Assembly: GCF_037198315.1 (NCBI RefSeq)
Contig: NZ_CP144913.1
Span: forward strand, 1,922,001 to 1,986,000
DNA: 64,000 nucleotides
Origin: Janibacter sp. A1S7
Lineage (GTDB): Bacteria > Actinomycetota > Actinomycetes > Actinomycetales > Dermatophilaceae
Reading direction: 5' to 3'
Shown here: positions 7,599-15,480 of the stretch, one piece after another
Layout: each line of letters opens with the position of its first letter
Position numbering within the stretch: position 1 is the first letter of the stretch
Position numbers and translations under genes: made by a program
Notes under the pieces: model-generated
What the model saw: only the letters and a program-made list of their open reading frames with translations
Databases searched by the model: none
What the model was told of the DNA's origin: nothing

Positions 7599-8228
7599 AT
7601 GGTTCACACAATTCGCAGTGCCGCTCTGGCGGCCCTCGCGGTAGGTGCCGTTGCCGCCACTGCGGCCATGAGCCCTGGGACAGCGAGCACTTCTGCTCCG
7701 GCAGCTGACGAGTCCACGGAGACGGCCTACTCACTGGTATACAAGAAGGCGCTCAGGCGTGCTTCGGTCTCTCCAGGGGAGGACATGGCCCTGTCGTGGG
7801 CACTTGCGGACGGACGCATTGATCCCAAGGAGAATGCGCAGGCGCACCGTCGGTACGCAGATTGCATGACGGAGAGCGGTTACACCCCACGCTTCCGGGA
7901 GAGCACGGACGGCCTTTACGTGGAATTGCCCTATCTGACTGTCGGCGATCCAGCGCGCTTGGATGCCGCCGTGCGGGACTGCTCTGTCGGCACTGCCATG
8001 GTCTCGGCCCTCTACCGGATACAGTTGTTCAACCCCCGCGGTCTGAGCGACTCGCGGCTCGTTGCCGTGCAGTGCCTGGCCAAGGAGGGGCTCGTCTCGA
8101 GCACCTACTCGGCCGAGGAGTTCGAAAGGAACCTGATCGCCGACAAGTTCCCCTTCGACGCAACCGCACCGGAGGCGAACGACTGTCTGTACGGAGCCGG
8201 ATACGCGTACTTCGCCCTCGACAAGTGA
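7599..8228 (+). CDS. Secreted protein with repeated C-x(4)-G motifs
   Basis: 209 residues: a signal peptide (MVHTIRSAALAALAVGAVAA) and a largely helical mature domain. It carries four cysteines in related contexts, YADCMTESGY, VRDCSVG, VQCLAKEGLV and NDCLYGAGYA. The motif resembles the CLRDAGW and CLSEHGYE elements of the lipoprotein at 9703, so the two may be paralogues, one soluble and one lipid-anchored. It follows the small secreted peptide by 40 nt and is probably co-transcribed. It may be an immunity or docking protein for the peptide (inference). No family name can be given with confidence. Confidence 0.6.
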   Translation: MVHTIRSAALAALAVGAVAATAAMSPGTASTSAPAADESTETAYSLVYKKALRRASVSPGEDMALSWALADGRIDPKENAQAHRRYADCMTESGYTPRFRESTDGLYVELPYLTVGDPARLDAAVRDCSVGTAMVSALYRIQLFNPRGLSDSRLVAVQCLAKEGLVSSTYSAEEFERNLIADKFPFDATAPEANDCLYGAGYAYFALDK

Positions 8229-8284
8229 CGCGAGCTCCGTCGTAGGGTAGACCCATGGCAACTCTCGTGGAAGTCCACCCTGAC

Positions 8285-8301
8285 GATCGGTGACCGGTCA
8301 G
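8285..8301 (+). repeat. Copy of the dispersed GATCGSTSACYGG motif
   Basis: GATCGGTGACCGGTCAG starts 57 nt after the preceding stop codon. With the following CGATC it makes an imperfect 22-bp palindrome (GATCG.TGACC / GGTCA.CGATC). Confidence 0.5.
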
Positions 8302-8376
8302 CGATCCCCTTGGCACTCTCGCAGGTCACCTCCTGGCCCAGGCCAACTCCGCTCTTCCCAAGCGGAATACGCTGCC

Positions 8377-8416
8377 GTAAACCAATGGTTGACAAATTTG
8401 TCAACCATTGGTTTAC
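8377..8416 (+). promoter_or_regulatory. 40-bp perfect palindrome containing a promoter
   Basis: Left arm GTAAACCAATGGTTGACAAA (8377-8396) is the exact inverse of 8397-8416. The palindrome contains TTGACA at 8389-8394; after a 17-nt spacer comes TTTACT at 8412-8417, a good -35/-10 pair. The start codon of the next gene is at 8424, about 7 nt after the -10, so the transcript is predicted to be leaderless. A dimeric or tetrameric repressor bound here would block the promoter fully. Confidence 0.75.
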
Positions 8417-8423
8417 TGTCGAT

Positions 8424-8990
8424 ATGGAAGCGATCAGGGAAGCGCAGCAGGCTGTGGACCGCGCCAAGGATCAGTTGAGATCAGCCGTGCAGGAGGCCCG
8501 GAGCCAGGGGCAGACCTGGGCGGCGATCGGTCAGGCCCTGAACATGAGCCGGCAAGCCGCTTTCAAGCGATTCGGCGAAGTGACCAACCCGGTCGATGGC
8601 CGGAAAATAGAGGGAGTGCGTATGTCAATCGACCAGGTTCGACGAACAACCGAGCAGATCTTCGACCTCATCAGTGCGGGTGAGTACGACAAGCTCGAGC
8701 AGTTGATCCACCCTGAGGTCAGGAACGAGTTGCCAGCATCGCTGATCTCGGAGACCTGGGCCCGCGTCCTGACAGAGGTCGGCGTAAAGGAGTCATACGT
8801 AGACACTCACGTGGCTCTGCCCGCAGGAGAGCGAATCGAAGAAGACGACCAAATCCTAGGGACCGTTGTAGGAGTCACCACGCTGAACTGCGAAGCCGGC
8901 GAGATGATGGGCCGCGTGGCCGTCGATGACCACCAGCGGGTGGTAGGACTCTTGATCGTCACCCCCGACTACAGCCCGTTGCCATTCTGA
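8424..8990 (+). CDS. HTH regulator fused to a DUF3887-like domain
   Basis: 188 residues from ATG 8424. An N-terminal coiled region ([20 protein letters not shown]) leads into a helix-turn-helix, [20 protein letters not shown], of the sigma-region-4/AsnC-like kind seen in small actinobacterial regulators. From about residue 70 the chain resembles DUF3887: [20 protein letters not shown], then a beta-rich domain. It probably binds the 40-bp palindrome on which its promoter sits. It lies inside the secreted-peptide/export cluster but is flanked by two short-repeat copies, so it may be an independent insertion there. Confidence 0.65.
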   Translation: MEAIREAQQAVDRAKDQLRSAVQEARSQGQTWAAIGQALNMSRQAAFKRFGEVTNPVDGRKIEGVRMSIDQVRRTTEQIFDLISAGEYDKLEQLIHPEVRNELPASLISETWARVLTEVGVKESYVDTHVALPAGERIEEDDQILGTVVGVTTLNCEAGEMMGRVAVDDHQRVVGLLIVTPDYSPLPF

Positions 8991-9029
8991 GCTCACGCAG
9001 CTGAACAAGCAGCAGTCCCGTAAGCGGGA

Positions 9030-9060
9030 AACCTGTTCCGGTCACGGATCGCTCACTGGG
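9030..9060. repeat. Dispersed motif pair downstream of the HTH gene
   Basis: 9030-9050 is the exact inverse of the 21 nt GATCCGTGACCGGAACAGGTT at 18793-18813, and overlaps GATCGCTCACTGGG at 9047-9060. The block starts 40 nt after the stop codon of the HTH gene. Confidence 0.5.
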
Positions 9061-9076
9061 TCGCGGAGCGACCCGG
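9056..9076. terminator. GC-rich hairpin after the HTH gene
   Basis: GGGTCGC-gga-GCGACCC (9058-9074) is a perfect 7-bp stem, extended by two pairs outside. There is no U-tract, so it is at best a weak intrinsic terminator. Confidence 0.45.
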
Positions 9077-9368
9077 TTGCCGATCGCTCAGCACCGCACG
9101 TGCCGACACCGGATGGGGCGTTGGAGTGGGGACCTGCGTCGGTGCGGCGGGGTGCCCGCGATGAGGAATTAGGCGATTGCGCGGTTGCTGAAGGAAGGGG
9201 TTCTCTTACGAAGTCTTTACGGTTTCGACCTCCTCTTACGCGAGGAGAGGGAGTAGCGTACGTCGAACCTCAAGCAAAAATACAAGCTTGGGTATCGCTC
9301 CATACCAGTGATTGGTTGACTACCGCGTGAGGCGAATGGAGTGCTATTTCTTCGGGGAAGGAAAGATC

Positions 9369-9692
9369 ATGGGGAAAACTCGATCCGTCGCGGCACGAGT
9401 TGCCGTTGCGGCGTCTGCAGCCGCAATGTTGGTTGTCAGCACTGCGGGTAGCGCAGCTGCCTTGGGGGAGGATGACGGTACCGTGTGGTGCTCGCACAAG
9501 GTGCAGAAAACCAAGGCTTACGCGACTGGAACGGTGCATCACAATCCCGCACCTTCGGGGTCAAAGACGGTATACCACGGCGGTTGGAGCGTTAGTTACG
9601 CTTCCGCGAATGCGCTGGGTGGTGGGCACTGGGTCGTTTGGACTTCGGGTCGGTTGAACCCGACCTCGACCAGGGCGTATTGCGTGGGCTGA
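9369..9692 (+). CDS. Lactococcin 972-like secreted bacteriocin candidate
   Basis: 107 residues from ATG 9369, with GGAAGGAAAG just upstream. The signal peptide MGKTRSVAARVAVAASAAAM continues to a cleavage-like SAAALG. The mature part starts GEDDGTVWCSHKVQKTKAYA, then has HHNPAPSGSKTVYHGGW and ends RLNPTSTRAYCVG. The Trp, His/Ser and repeated Gly-Trp pattern over about 70 residues, and the export genes downstream, recall the lactococcin 972 family (cell-wall-active Sec-exported bacteriocins). Similarity is by eye and partial. Two cysteines at the ends of the mature part could form one disulfide, not typical of lactococcin 972. Confidence 0.5.
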   Translation: MGKTRSVAARVAVAASAAAMLVVSTAGSAAALGEDDGTVWCSHKVQKTKAYATGTVHHNPAPSGSKTVYHGGWSVSYASANALGGGHWVVWTSGRLNPTSTRAYCVG

Positions 9693-9702
9693 GGGAAGTC
9701 TT

Positions 9703-10233
9703 GTGAGGCTTCTGCACGCAAAGTCTTCGGGCTGCATGGCTCTACTCTTCGTGTTCTTGATGGCTGGTTGCGCTAGTCAAGAGAAGGAGGCCAATGACGC
9801 TTATCCCACTTGGCAGGGCACTCCCTTGGAGTACATGGAGGCCGTCGCCGATTGCCTGCGCGATGCAGGATGGGAAGCGAAGGTAACTCCGCGTCCTCCT
9901 AGCGTGGAATCGGACTACCCTGCCAGCCAGAGGGAGGCCTTTATCCGGGACGACCGGGCTTGCACGAAGAAGCTCGGTCGAGGACCCGTCCCTCCGCCAA
10001 TCACCCGGGAGCGTGCCGAGAGTCGGTATGAGTACCACGTGAAGATGCGTGGTTGCCTGTCCGAGCATGGCTATGAGACGAGCGAGCCCCCCAGCAAGGA
10101 GCAGTTTGTCAACACGGCTCTGAGCGGTCGGCCGCCATGGAATCCCTATATGGACGTGCCGGCCGACTTGAGGCAAGAGGAGTGGGATTCGCTGATAGCG
10201 GACTGCCCGCAGGATCTGCCGCTCGACGAGTGA
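9703..10233 (+). CDS. Lipoprotein with C-x(4)-G motifs, possible immunity protein
   Basis: 176 residues from GTG 9703, 10 nt after the bacteriocin-like gene. A type II signal peptide ends in the lipobox MAGC (SGCMALLFVFLMAGCASQEK). The mature domain has VADCLRDAGWEAKVTPRPPS, ACTKKLG and MRGCLSEHGYETSEPPSKEQ, the same C-x(4)-G theme as the secreted protein at 7599. The anchored location, tight linkage to a candidate bacteriocin and repeat of the same pairing upstream suggest an immunity or receptor role; this is inference. It ends before a long hairpin at 10250-10295. Confidence 0.65.
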   Translation: MRLLHAKSSGCMALLFVFLMAGCASQEKEANDAYPTWQGTPLEYMEAVADCLRDAGWEAKVTPRPPSVESDYPASQREAFIRDDRACTKKLGRGPVPPPITRERAESRYEYHVKMRGCLSEHGYETSEPPSKEQFVNTALSGRPPWNPYMDVPADLRQEEWDSLIADCPQDLPLDE

Positions 10234-10249
10234 GTACGGGAATGGCTAC

Positions 10250-10295
10250 GGCCTGTTCCCGGTGTGGCTTACCAAGGCTGCGCCGGGAACGGGCC
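10250..10295 (+). terminator. Hairpin between the lipoprotein and the export operon
   Basis: GGCCTGTTCCCGG (10250-10262) pairs with CCGGGAACGGGCC (10283-10295) with one mismatch and a 20-nt loop, starting 16 nt after the lipoprotein stop. With no U-tract it may attenuate rather than end transcription into the export genes. Confidence 0.5.
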
Positions 10296-10454
10296 GGGTC
10301 AGCTGTTGGTGGCAGCAGGACATGTGCGGCAACGGTTATGCAACGGATCAGTGACTCATCATCTGCGCGGCGTGGACACGTGATGGCATGTCCGCAATGT
10401 GCGGCGTCAGCCATCGTGACTGGGTCGCTTGATGACATCTGAGACGAGGACGCA

Positions 10455-11675
10455 GTGGCCGTAGGAGAGGTTTGGGCACAGTCACGGGGAAGCTCAGCGA
10501 GTTCAGTTGATCGAGAGCCCGGCGATCAGCCACAGGAGCGGCGGCGCCGTGTCGGTCTCTGGGGAGTCATCGTGGCCATTGTCCTGGTCACGGGTGTGGC
10601 GCTCGGATGGTCAGGTCGCGAGTTGCTGCTGCCTCCTGATCCGTTGCCGCAGGGCCGGGACTTCTCCGTGGTCAAGGCTGACGAGGGTGAGGTTGAGCGA
10701 TCGCTCAACCTCAATGTCTCAGCTCAGTGGTCGGGGGGGCCCGAGGTCATCAACGCCGCTGATGGCGTGCTGACCGAGCGTGCGGTGGAGGACGGTTCCA
10801 CCGTGGGCGCGGGTGATGTCCTCTACACCATGGACCTCAAGCCGGTCATCGTGGCTGAAGGCACCGTTCCCGCGTTTCGAGATTTGATCTCGGGCCATGA
10901 GGGCGCCGATGTGCAGCAGTTGCAGGCACTCCTCGTTCACGCCGGCGTGCGGGACGCCGAGCCCACCGGAACCTTCGATGACGCCACACTGGCGCAATTG
11001 AAGGAGTGGCAGCAGCAGGAAGATCTCCCATGGACCGGGACGGTGCCGCTCGGCTCCATGGTGTTCGTTCCGGAGTTGCCGCGCGCTGTCGCTTGGGGCG
11101 AGACTCCACCGGCGCCGACGGATCAGTTCGGTGGACCATCGAGCGGGGAGGGCGGCAGCGAGTCGTCGGCGACCGTCGGCTCGCGGTTGGCGCCGGGCAC
11201 GGTGGTGGCGCGATTGTTGCCGAAGCGTCCCGAGTTCACCATGACGATCCCCGCGAATCAGCTCAGCATGGTCGAGCGGGGCACGCCCGTTGCCATCCAC
11301 GCTGAGGACGTGGCCTGGCGAGCCAGAGTGGGCCGGGTCGGTGAGCCGGATCAGGAGGGCTCGGCCGTCGCCCAGGTCCTCCCTGCCAAGGGTAAGAAGA
11401 GCATCTGTGGCAAGCAGTGCCACCTCGTTCCCATCAACGGTGGATCGCTTCCGACCGAGGTGATCGCCGTGCCGCCCACCACAGGCACGGTCGTTCCCAC
11501 GGCGGCGCTGGTGGTCGGCGATGACGGATCCGCTGCCGTCGTCACCGAGGATGGTGACCAGGTAGAGGTCCAAGTGAAGGCTTCCGCAGGTGGCCAAGCC
11601 GTCGTCACCGGCATCGATGCCGGTACCCGAGTCCGCGTCCCGGGACAGTCCGACCCGGCAGCCGTGACCCCATGA
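10455..11675 (+). CDS. HlyD-like membrane-fusion protein with peptidoglycan-binding domain
   Basis: 406 residues from GTG 10455. A basic cytoplasmic tail (QPQERRRRVG) precedes one membrane helix at about 34-52 (LWGVIVAIVLVTGVALGW). Outside it are a biotinyl/lipoyl-like hairpin region (ADGVLTERAVEDGSTVGAGD), a PG_binding_1-type domain at about 140-185 (GHEGADVQQLQALLVHAGVR and TGTFDDATLAQLKEWQQ), a Gly/Ser linker, and a C-terminal beta domain. A cysteine pair, SICGKQCHLV, sits near residue 330. This layout is seen in actinobacterial MacA-like adaptors that pair with MacB-type transporters. The stop overlaps the ABC ATPase start by 4 nt. Confidence 0.8.
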   Translation: MAVGEVWAQSRGSSASSVDREPGDQPQERRRRVGLWGVIVAIVLVTGVALGWSGRELLLPPDPLPQGRDFSVVKADEGEVERSLNLNVSAQWSGGPEVINAADGVLTERAVEDGSTVGAGDVLYTMDLKPVIVAEGTVPAFRDLISGHEGADVQQLQALLVHAGVRDAEPTGTFDDATLAQLKEWQQQEDLPWTGTVPLGSMVFVPELPRAVAWGETPPAPTDQFGGPSSGEGGSESSATVGSRLAPGTVVARLLPKRPEFTMTIPANQLSMVERGTPVAIHAEDVAWRARVGRVGEPDQEGSAVAQVLPAKGKKSICGKQCHLVPINGGSLPTEVIAVPPTTGTVVPTAALVVGDDGSAAVVTEDGDQVEVQVKASAGGQAVVTGIDAGTRVRVPGQSDPAAVTP

Positions 11676-12388
11676 ACCCGTCCACCACGCCAGTGCGGAG
11701 CTATCGCAACCCGACGACCAATGGTGCACGCCTGGCCGCACATGCAGTGAGCTTCGCTTACGGCGGGGGTTCGGCGCGTGTGGCCCACGACTGGTCTGCC
11801 GAGTTCCGTGCAGGTGAGGTGAGCGCTATCACCGGTCCTTCCGGATGCGGGAAGTCCACTCGGCTCTACCTGCTGGCGCTGATGCTCGGCCTGGACGGCG
11901 GCATCGTAGAACTTGATGGACACCGCGTAGACGACCTGCCGGACGCCGAACGGGCGCGCCTGCGTGCCACGCGGTTCGGGTTCGTCTTCCAAGACGCCGC
12001 GCTGGACTCCACCCGCAGTGTGATGGACAACGTCTTGGAGGCGGCGCTCTATCGCGGTCAGGACCCGGCTGACCTTCGACCCCGCGCCGAGACTCTGCTC
12101 GCACAGATGGGCGTCGACATCCCCGTCGACCGGCGCCCGGGACAGATCTCCGGGGGCCAGGCGCAGCGCATCGCGGTCTGTCGCGCACTCGTCGGGGCCC
12201 CGGACGTCGTCTTCGCCGACGAGCCCACCGGAAATTTGGATCCGGGCAGCGCAGCAGCAGTACTTGGCATGCTGCGTGAACACGCTGACAGCGGCGCCGC
12301 GGTGGTGATCGTCACCCACGACCCGGACATCGCCTCGTGGGCCGATCAGCATCTCCCGCTCACCTCGCACCAGAGCCTCAGCGCATGA
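11672..12388 (+). CDS. ABC transporter ATPase (MacB/LolD-like)
   Basis: 238 residues with a complete nucleotide-binding domain: Walker A GPSGCGKST (about residue 54), Q-loop VFQDAALD, signature ISGGQAQRI, Walker B VVFADEPTGNLDP and H-loop VTHDPD. The ADEPTGNLD block places it in the MacB/LolD/FtsE group that drives mechanotransmission-type transporters rather than channel exporters. It overlaps the adaptor gene by 4 nt and the permease by 4 nt, so the three form one translationally coupled unit. It probably powers export or removal of the peptides encoded upstream. Confidence 0.9.
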   Translation: MNPSTTPVRSYRNPTTNGARLAAHAVSFAYGGGSARVAHDWSAEFRAGEVSAITGPSGCGKSTRLYLLALMLGLDGGIVELDGHRVDDLPDAERARLRATRFGFVFQDAALDSTRSVMDNVLEAALYRGQDPADLRPRAETLLAQMGVDIPVDRRPGQISGGQAQRIAVCRALVGAPDVVFADEPTGNLDPGSAAAVLGMLREHADSGAAVVIVTHDPDIASWADQHLPLTSHQSLSA

Positions 12389-13506
12389 CCGCGCCACTGA
12401 TGGTTCGTGCCCGCGCGTTCGCCCGCGAGGTCCTCGCCTCGGCGTTTAGCCAACGCGTCACCTCAGTCGTCACCTTCCTCCTCGTGCTCGGTGCAACTGC
12501 CACCGTGCTCGTCACCGCTGGACGCAACGCTGGCGCCCAAGCCGCCGTCCTCGCGCAGGTCGATGCGGCCGGCACCCGCTCTCTCACCGTCTACGCGCAA
12601 GGGGTGCAGCCCTCGTTCACCTCCGCCATCGTTCCGCGCCTCGCCGCCCACGACGACGTGATTGCCGAGGTGGTTGGGTTCGGTCCCGTCACGGATGTCA
12701 CGGCAGCGGCCATCCCGGTCGGCACGCCCGTGGGGATGCGCACGGCATACGGAACCTTCAGCGGGCGGCCTTTGGCCCCCGGTGAACCGGTCGCCGGTCT
12801 CACCCAAACCTGGGCGACACCGGCAGCTCTCGATACTCTCGGCATGCCGCAGGGCCGCGGAAGCGTCCGCGTCACCGACCAAGGCCGCGAACTGCTGGTG
12901 ACCGACAGGGTCACCCTGCCTGAGCACCTTGAGCCTATCGAGCCGGCCGTCATCACCCCTGGAGATCCGGCTACCAATGAACCGCTGACCTCACTCGTGG
13001 TCATCGCCGACCGGCCCGAGGATCTGCCGTTGGTCACCGACCTCGTCACCGCTGCTCTAACCGATGTGCCGCCTGACGGGCTCAAGATCGAGTCCTCCCA
13101 AGCTATGGCCGACCTACGCGCCGTCATCGGAGGCAAACTCACCGCGCAGTCCCGTTCCATCATCCTTGGCGTCCTCGCCGCCGCGGCCGCCGCCAGCCTG
13201 GTCAACGTGTGGTCCCTCGCGCTGATGCGACGGCGCGACTTCGGCCGCCGCCGAGCTCTCGGAGCCACTCGAGCCATGATCGTCGCTCTCATGACCGGCC
13301 AAGTCCTCGTCCTCGCCGCAGCCGGAGCCACCGTCGGAGCTGCAGCAGGCGCCGGCTTCCTAGCCGCCTCGGGCGACCCCATTCCAACCCCTACCTACCT
13401 CCTCGCCCTTGTGGTCGCCTTCACTACGACCACGACCCTCATCGCCGCCATCCCCGCCACCTGGGCCGCCCGCCGAGACCCACTCAGCGAACTCAGAGTG
13501 CCGTAA
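12385..13506 (+). CDS. FtsX/MacB-like permease
   Basis: 373 residues from ATG 12385 (ATGA overlap). Topology is one N-terminal helix (VTSVVTFLLVLGATATVLVT), a large extracytoplasmic domain of about 220 residues, and three C-terminal helices (RSIILGVLAAAAAASLVNVW, GQVLVLAAAGATVGAAAGAG, YLLALVVAFTTTTTLIAAIP) ending RRDPLSELRVP. The last helices carry the FtsX-type core, with MRRRDFGRRRALGATRAMIV between them. Four helices with a large outer domain is the MacB pattern. It completes an adaptor-ATPase-permease export unit. Confidence 0.85.
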   Translation: MTAPLMVRARAFAREVLASAFSQRVTSVVTFLLVLGATATVLVTAGRNAGAQAAVLAQVDAAGTRSLTVYAQGVQPSFTSAIVPRLAAHDDVIAEVVGFGPVTDVTAAAIPVGTPVGMRTAYGTFSGRPLAPGEPVAGLTQTWATPAALDTLGMPQGRGSVRVTDQGRELLVTDRVTLPEHLEPIEPAVITPGDPATNEPLTSLVVIADRPEDLPLVTDLVTAALTDVPPDGLKIESSQAMADLRAVIGGKLTAQSRSIILGVLAAAAAASLVNVWSLALMRRRDFGRRRALGATRAMIVALMTGQVLVLAAAGATVGAAAGAGFLAASGDPIPTPTYLLALVVAFTTTTTLIAAIPATWAARRDPLSELRVP

Positions 13507-13649
13507 ACAGGCTCTTCGTACCTGACCCCCACCGCAGGTATGAAGACCCCGTAAACAGGCCAAGCCCAGAGTCGCTCAGGCCCTCGCTGCTGACCCGCAG
13601 TCCAAGAAAAATCGCACCCGGGGCGATTCGGGCTCAGGGGTCGTGGGAG

Positions 13650-13770
13650 TGATGCTCTTATGGGTTGTCAAGCGGCGGTGAGCCATTGTCGGTAGCGGTG
13701 GGCGAAGGTGTCGTCGCGGCGTCGGCCGAGTTCGAGTCACCGACGCTTGACAACCCATAGGAGAGCATCA
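13650..13770. mobile_element. MITE-like element or IS deletion derivative (121 bp)
   Basis: TGATGCTCTTATGGGTTGTC with the next 5 nt (13650-13674) is the inverse of 13744-13770 except for two extra bases, giving about 25-bp terminal inverted repeats. The 70-nt interior reads on the minus strand like the last residues of a transposase (DDTFAHRYRQWLTA), so it is probably an internally deleted IS. It sits in the 355-nt gap after the permease gene, which otherwise shows nothing I can name. Confidence 0.65.
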
Positions 13771-13861
13771 GTCCCCCATCTGGCGATCCCATCCGGTGCC
13801 CCCGGTGGGTGGTGTACCTGGTCCACTCCCGTGTCGTTGGGCCGCTGCCCTGGCCCCACTC

Positions 13862-14833
13862 TCAGGTTGAATTGGCGTAGCGGTTCGCCGTCGCGGCGGC
13901 GCGGTTGTGCAGTGCGGTGCGCAACGCCTGTGGGGCCAGGGCTTCGGCGTCCGTGCTGAACTGCCACAACGCCCATTCAGCGTGCCACAGGTCCTGGTAG
14001 GTCACCTCGAGACGCAACCAGCCATCGGTGTCGACTTCTTCGGCGCGCACGGCGACGGCGGTCTTCAACAGGTCGTCCCGCCTTGTCGGGTTCACCCGCA
14101 CCGAGACCGTGATGTGTGCGTCGGACAGGAACCGAGCGCAGCGCTCTTTCCAGACCTGTTCCAAGTCCACCTGGTCTGATCGCTGCGCTGGTTCGCGGAG
14201 GTCCTCGGCGGCCAGCATGCGCGAGAGCCGGTAGGTGCGGTCCTGCCCAGACTGCGTGGCCAGCAGGTAGCGCCGATCCCGCACGGCGACCAGACCGATC
14301 GGGTCGACGATGCTCCACCGTGCCGGGTGGCCTCGAGACGCGTAATGCAGACGCAGCTTGTGTCCGGCGAGCACGGCGTCACGGACCGCGCGCATCGTTG
14401 CGTCGGGCACCTCCTCGGTGACCAGTCGGCGGGAGAGGAGATCGGTCTGCGGTTGGAACAGGAACCGCCGGGTCGCGTCGCTCGCGGTCGCCTGATGAGT
14501 ATCGGGCAGCGCGTCCACCACTTTGCGCACGGCTGAAGCGAGAGCGGAGCCGAGGCCCAACACCTGCTCCCCGCGCCCCGAACCGGCGGTCAAAAGGGCA
14601 AGGGCCTCGTCGTGGTTGAGACCGGTCAGCTCCGTGCGGAAGCCGGGCAACAACGCGAACCCGCCGTGCCGTCCACGTTCGGCGTAAACCGGGATGCCGG
14701 CTGCGGAGAGCGCTTCGATGTCGCGAAGCACGGTGCGCGTCGAGATCTCCAGCTCGCGGGCCAACGTGTCTGCGGTCAACTGTCCGCGCTGCCGTAGCAA
14801 CAAGACCAAGGAGACCAACCGGTCAGCACGCAT
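13862..14833 (-). CDS. HTH/WYL-domain transcriptional regulator
   Basis: 323 residues. The N-terminal DeoR/HTH_11-type winged helix is clear: MRADRLVSLVLLLRQRGQLT, then LARELEISTRTVLRDIEALS. A linker with GGFALLPGFRTELTGLNHDE leads to the WYL domain (LRLHYASRGHPARWSIVDPI and VAVRDRRYLLATQSGQDRTY) and a C-terminal WCX region. WYL regulators bind small ligands or nucleic acids. The gene is divergent from the RidA-family gene, with 112 nt between starts, which makes that gene its most likely target. Confidence 0.85.
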   Translation of the reverse strand: MRADRLVSLVLLLRQRGQLTADTLARELEISTRTVLRDIEALSAAGIPVYAERGRHGGFALLPGFRTELTGLNHDEALALLTAGSGRGEQVLGLGSALASAVRKVVDALPDTHQATASDATRRFLFQPQTDLLSRRLVTEEVPDATMRAVRDAVLAGHKLRLHYASRGHPARWSIVDPIGLVAVRDRRYLLATQSGQDRTYRLSRMLAAEDLREPAQRSDQVDLEQVWKERCARFLSDAHITVSVRVNPTRRDDLLKTAVAVRAEEVDTDGWLRLEVTYQDLWHAEWALWQFSTDAEALAPQALRTALHNRAAATANRYANST

Positions 14834-14945
14834 GCGGCACTCTATCCAAATACCTGACCAAGGATGTCGTGATTCGTTGTCAGGCTCGCCTTCACGACGT
14901 CGAGGTGACGGCTACCGAGGCCGGCAGACGGCGAGATTCAACGGG

Positions 14946-15362
14946 ATGATTGGAGTGGATGTGGCAATTCAACGAACGGCAGTCAACCCGGTGACCTGGT
15001 CGCTGGAGATGTGCTTTAACCAGGGCGAGATCGTCACCGGGGACACCCGGACGCTGTACTGCTCCGGACAGACCGCCATGAGCAGCGACGGCCAACCAAT
15101 GTATGAGGGCGACATCGCCGCACAGTTGACGTTGAGCCTGCAGAACTTGGAAGCAGTGCTCAGCGAGGCAGGAATGTCCCTGGGCAACCTCGTTCGACTC
15201 AACGTCTACACCACCGACGTCGACCAGCTGTTCCCCCACTACGGGGTCCTGGCATCACGTTTGGGCGCTGCCAAGGTGGCACCAACCACCACCATGCTCG
15301 AAGTGGCACGGCTCGCGATCCCCGGCCAGATGGTCGAGCTCGAAGGTACCGCCGTCGAGTAG
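14946..15362 (+). CDS. RidA-family (YjgF/UK114) protein
   Basis: 138 residues from ATG 14946; GTG 14961 is an alternative. It has the single RidA fold: TLYCSGQTAMSSDGQPMYEG, a central SLQNLEAVLSEAGMSLGNLV helix, RLNVYTTDVDQLFPHYGVLA, and APTTTMLEVARLAIPGQMVE at the end. In archetypal RidA an arginine in an R-x-x-x-x-V-x(n)-PG-Q context binds the imine substrate; here the matching position in MLEVARLAIPGQ is shifted, so it may belong to a RidA subgroup without imine deaminase activity. A long hairpin at 15374-15419 follows. Confidence 0.8.
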   Translation: MIGVDVAIQRTAVNPVTWSLEMCFNQGEIVTGDTRTLYCSGQTAMSSDGQPMYEGDIAAQLTLSLQNLEAVLSEAGMSLGNLVRLNVYTTDVDQLFPHYGVLASRLGAAKVAPTTTMLEVARLAIPGQMVELEGTAVE

Positions 15363-15373
15363 AGCGACTCGCC

Positions 15374-15419
15374 GCCCCCGCTGCTCATGCCAACTGACAT
15401 GGCACGAGCAGCAGGGGGC
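15374..15419 (+). terminator. Stem-loop terminator of the ridA-like gene
   Basis: GCCCCCGCTGCTCATGCCA pairs with TGGCACGAGCAGCAGGGGGC with few mismatches and a 7-nt loop, starting 12 nt after the stop codon. Confidence 0.6.
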
Positions 15420-15480
15420 CACGCCTCGCTGACCACAAGCCGATCGTCACGCGGCGTGACCAGTGCGGGATCCTTCGCCG

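Noticed and set aside
8377..8416. The palindrome as an IS end or intrinsic terminator
   Set aside because: No element adjoins it, there is no U-tract, and a good promoter with an adjacent start codon is embedded in it.
7220..13506. Lanthipeptide, RiPP-cyclase or radical-SAM maturation genes beside the peptides
   Set aside because: None of the genes encodes a modification enzyme; the peptides have Sec signals instead of double-glycine leaders.
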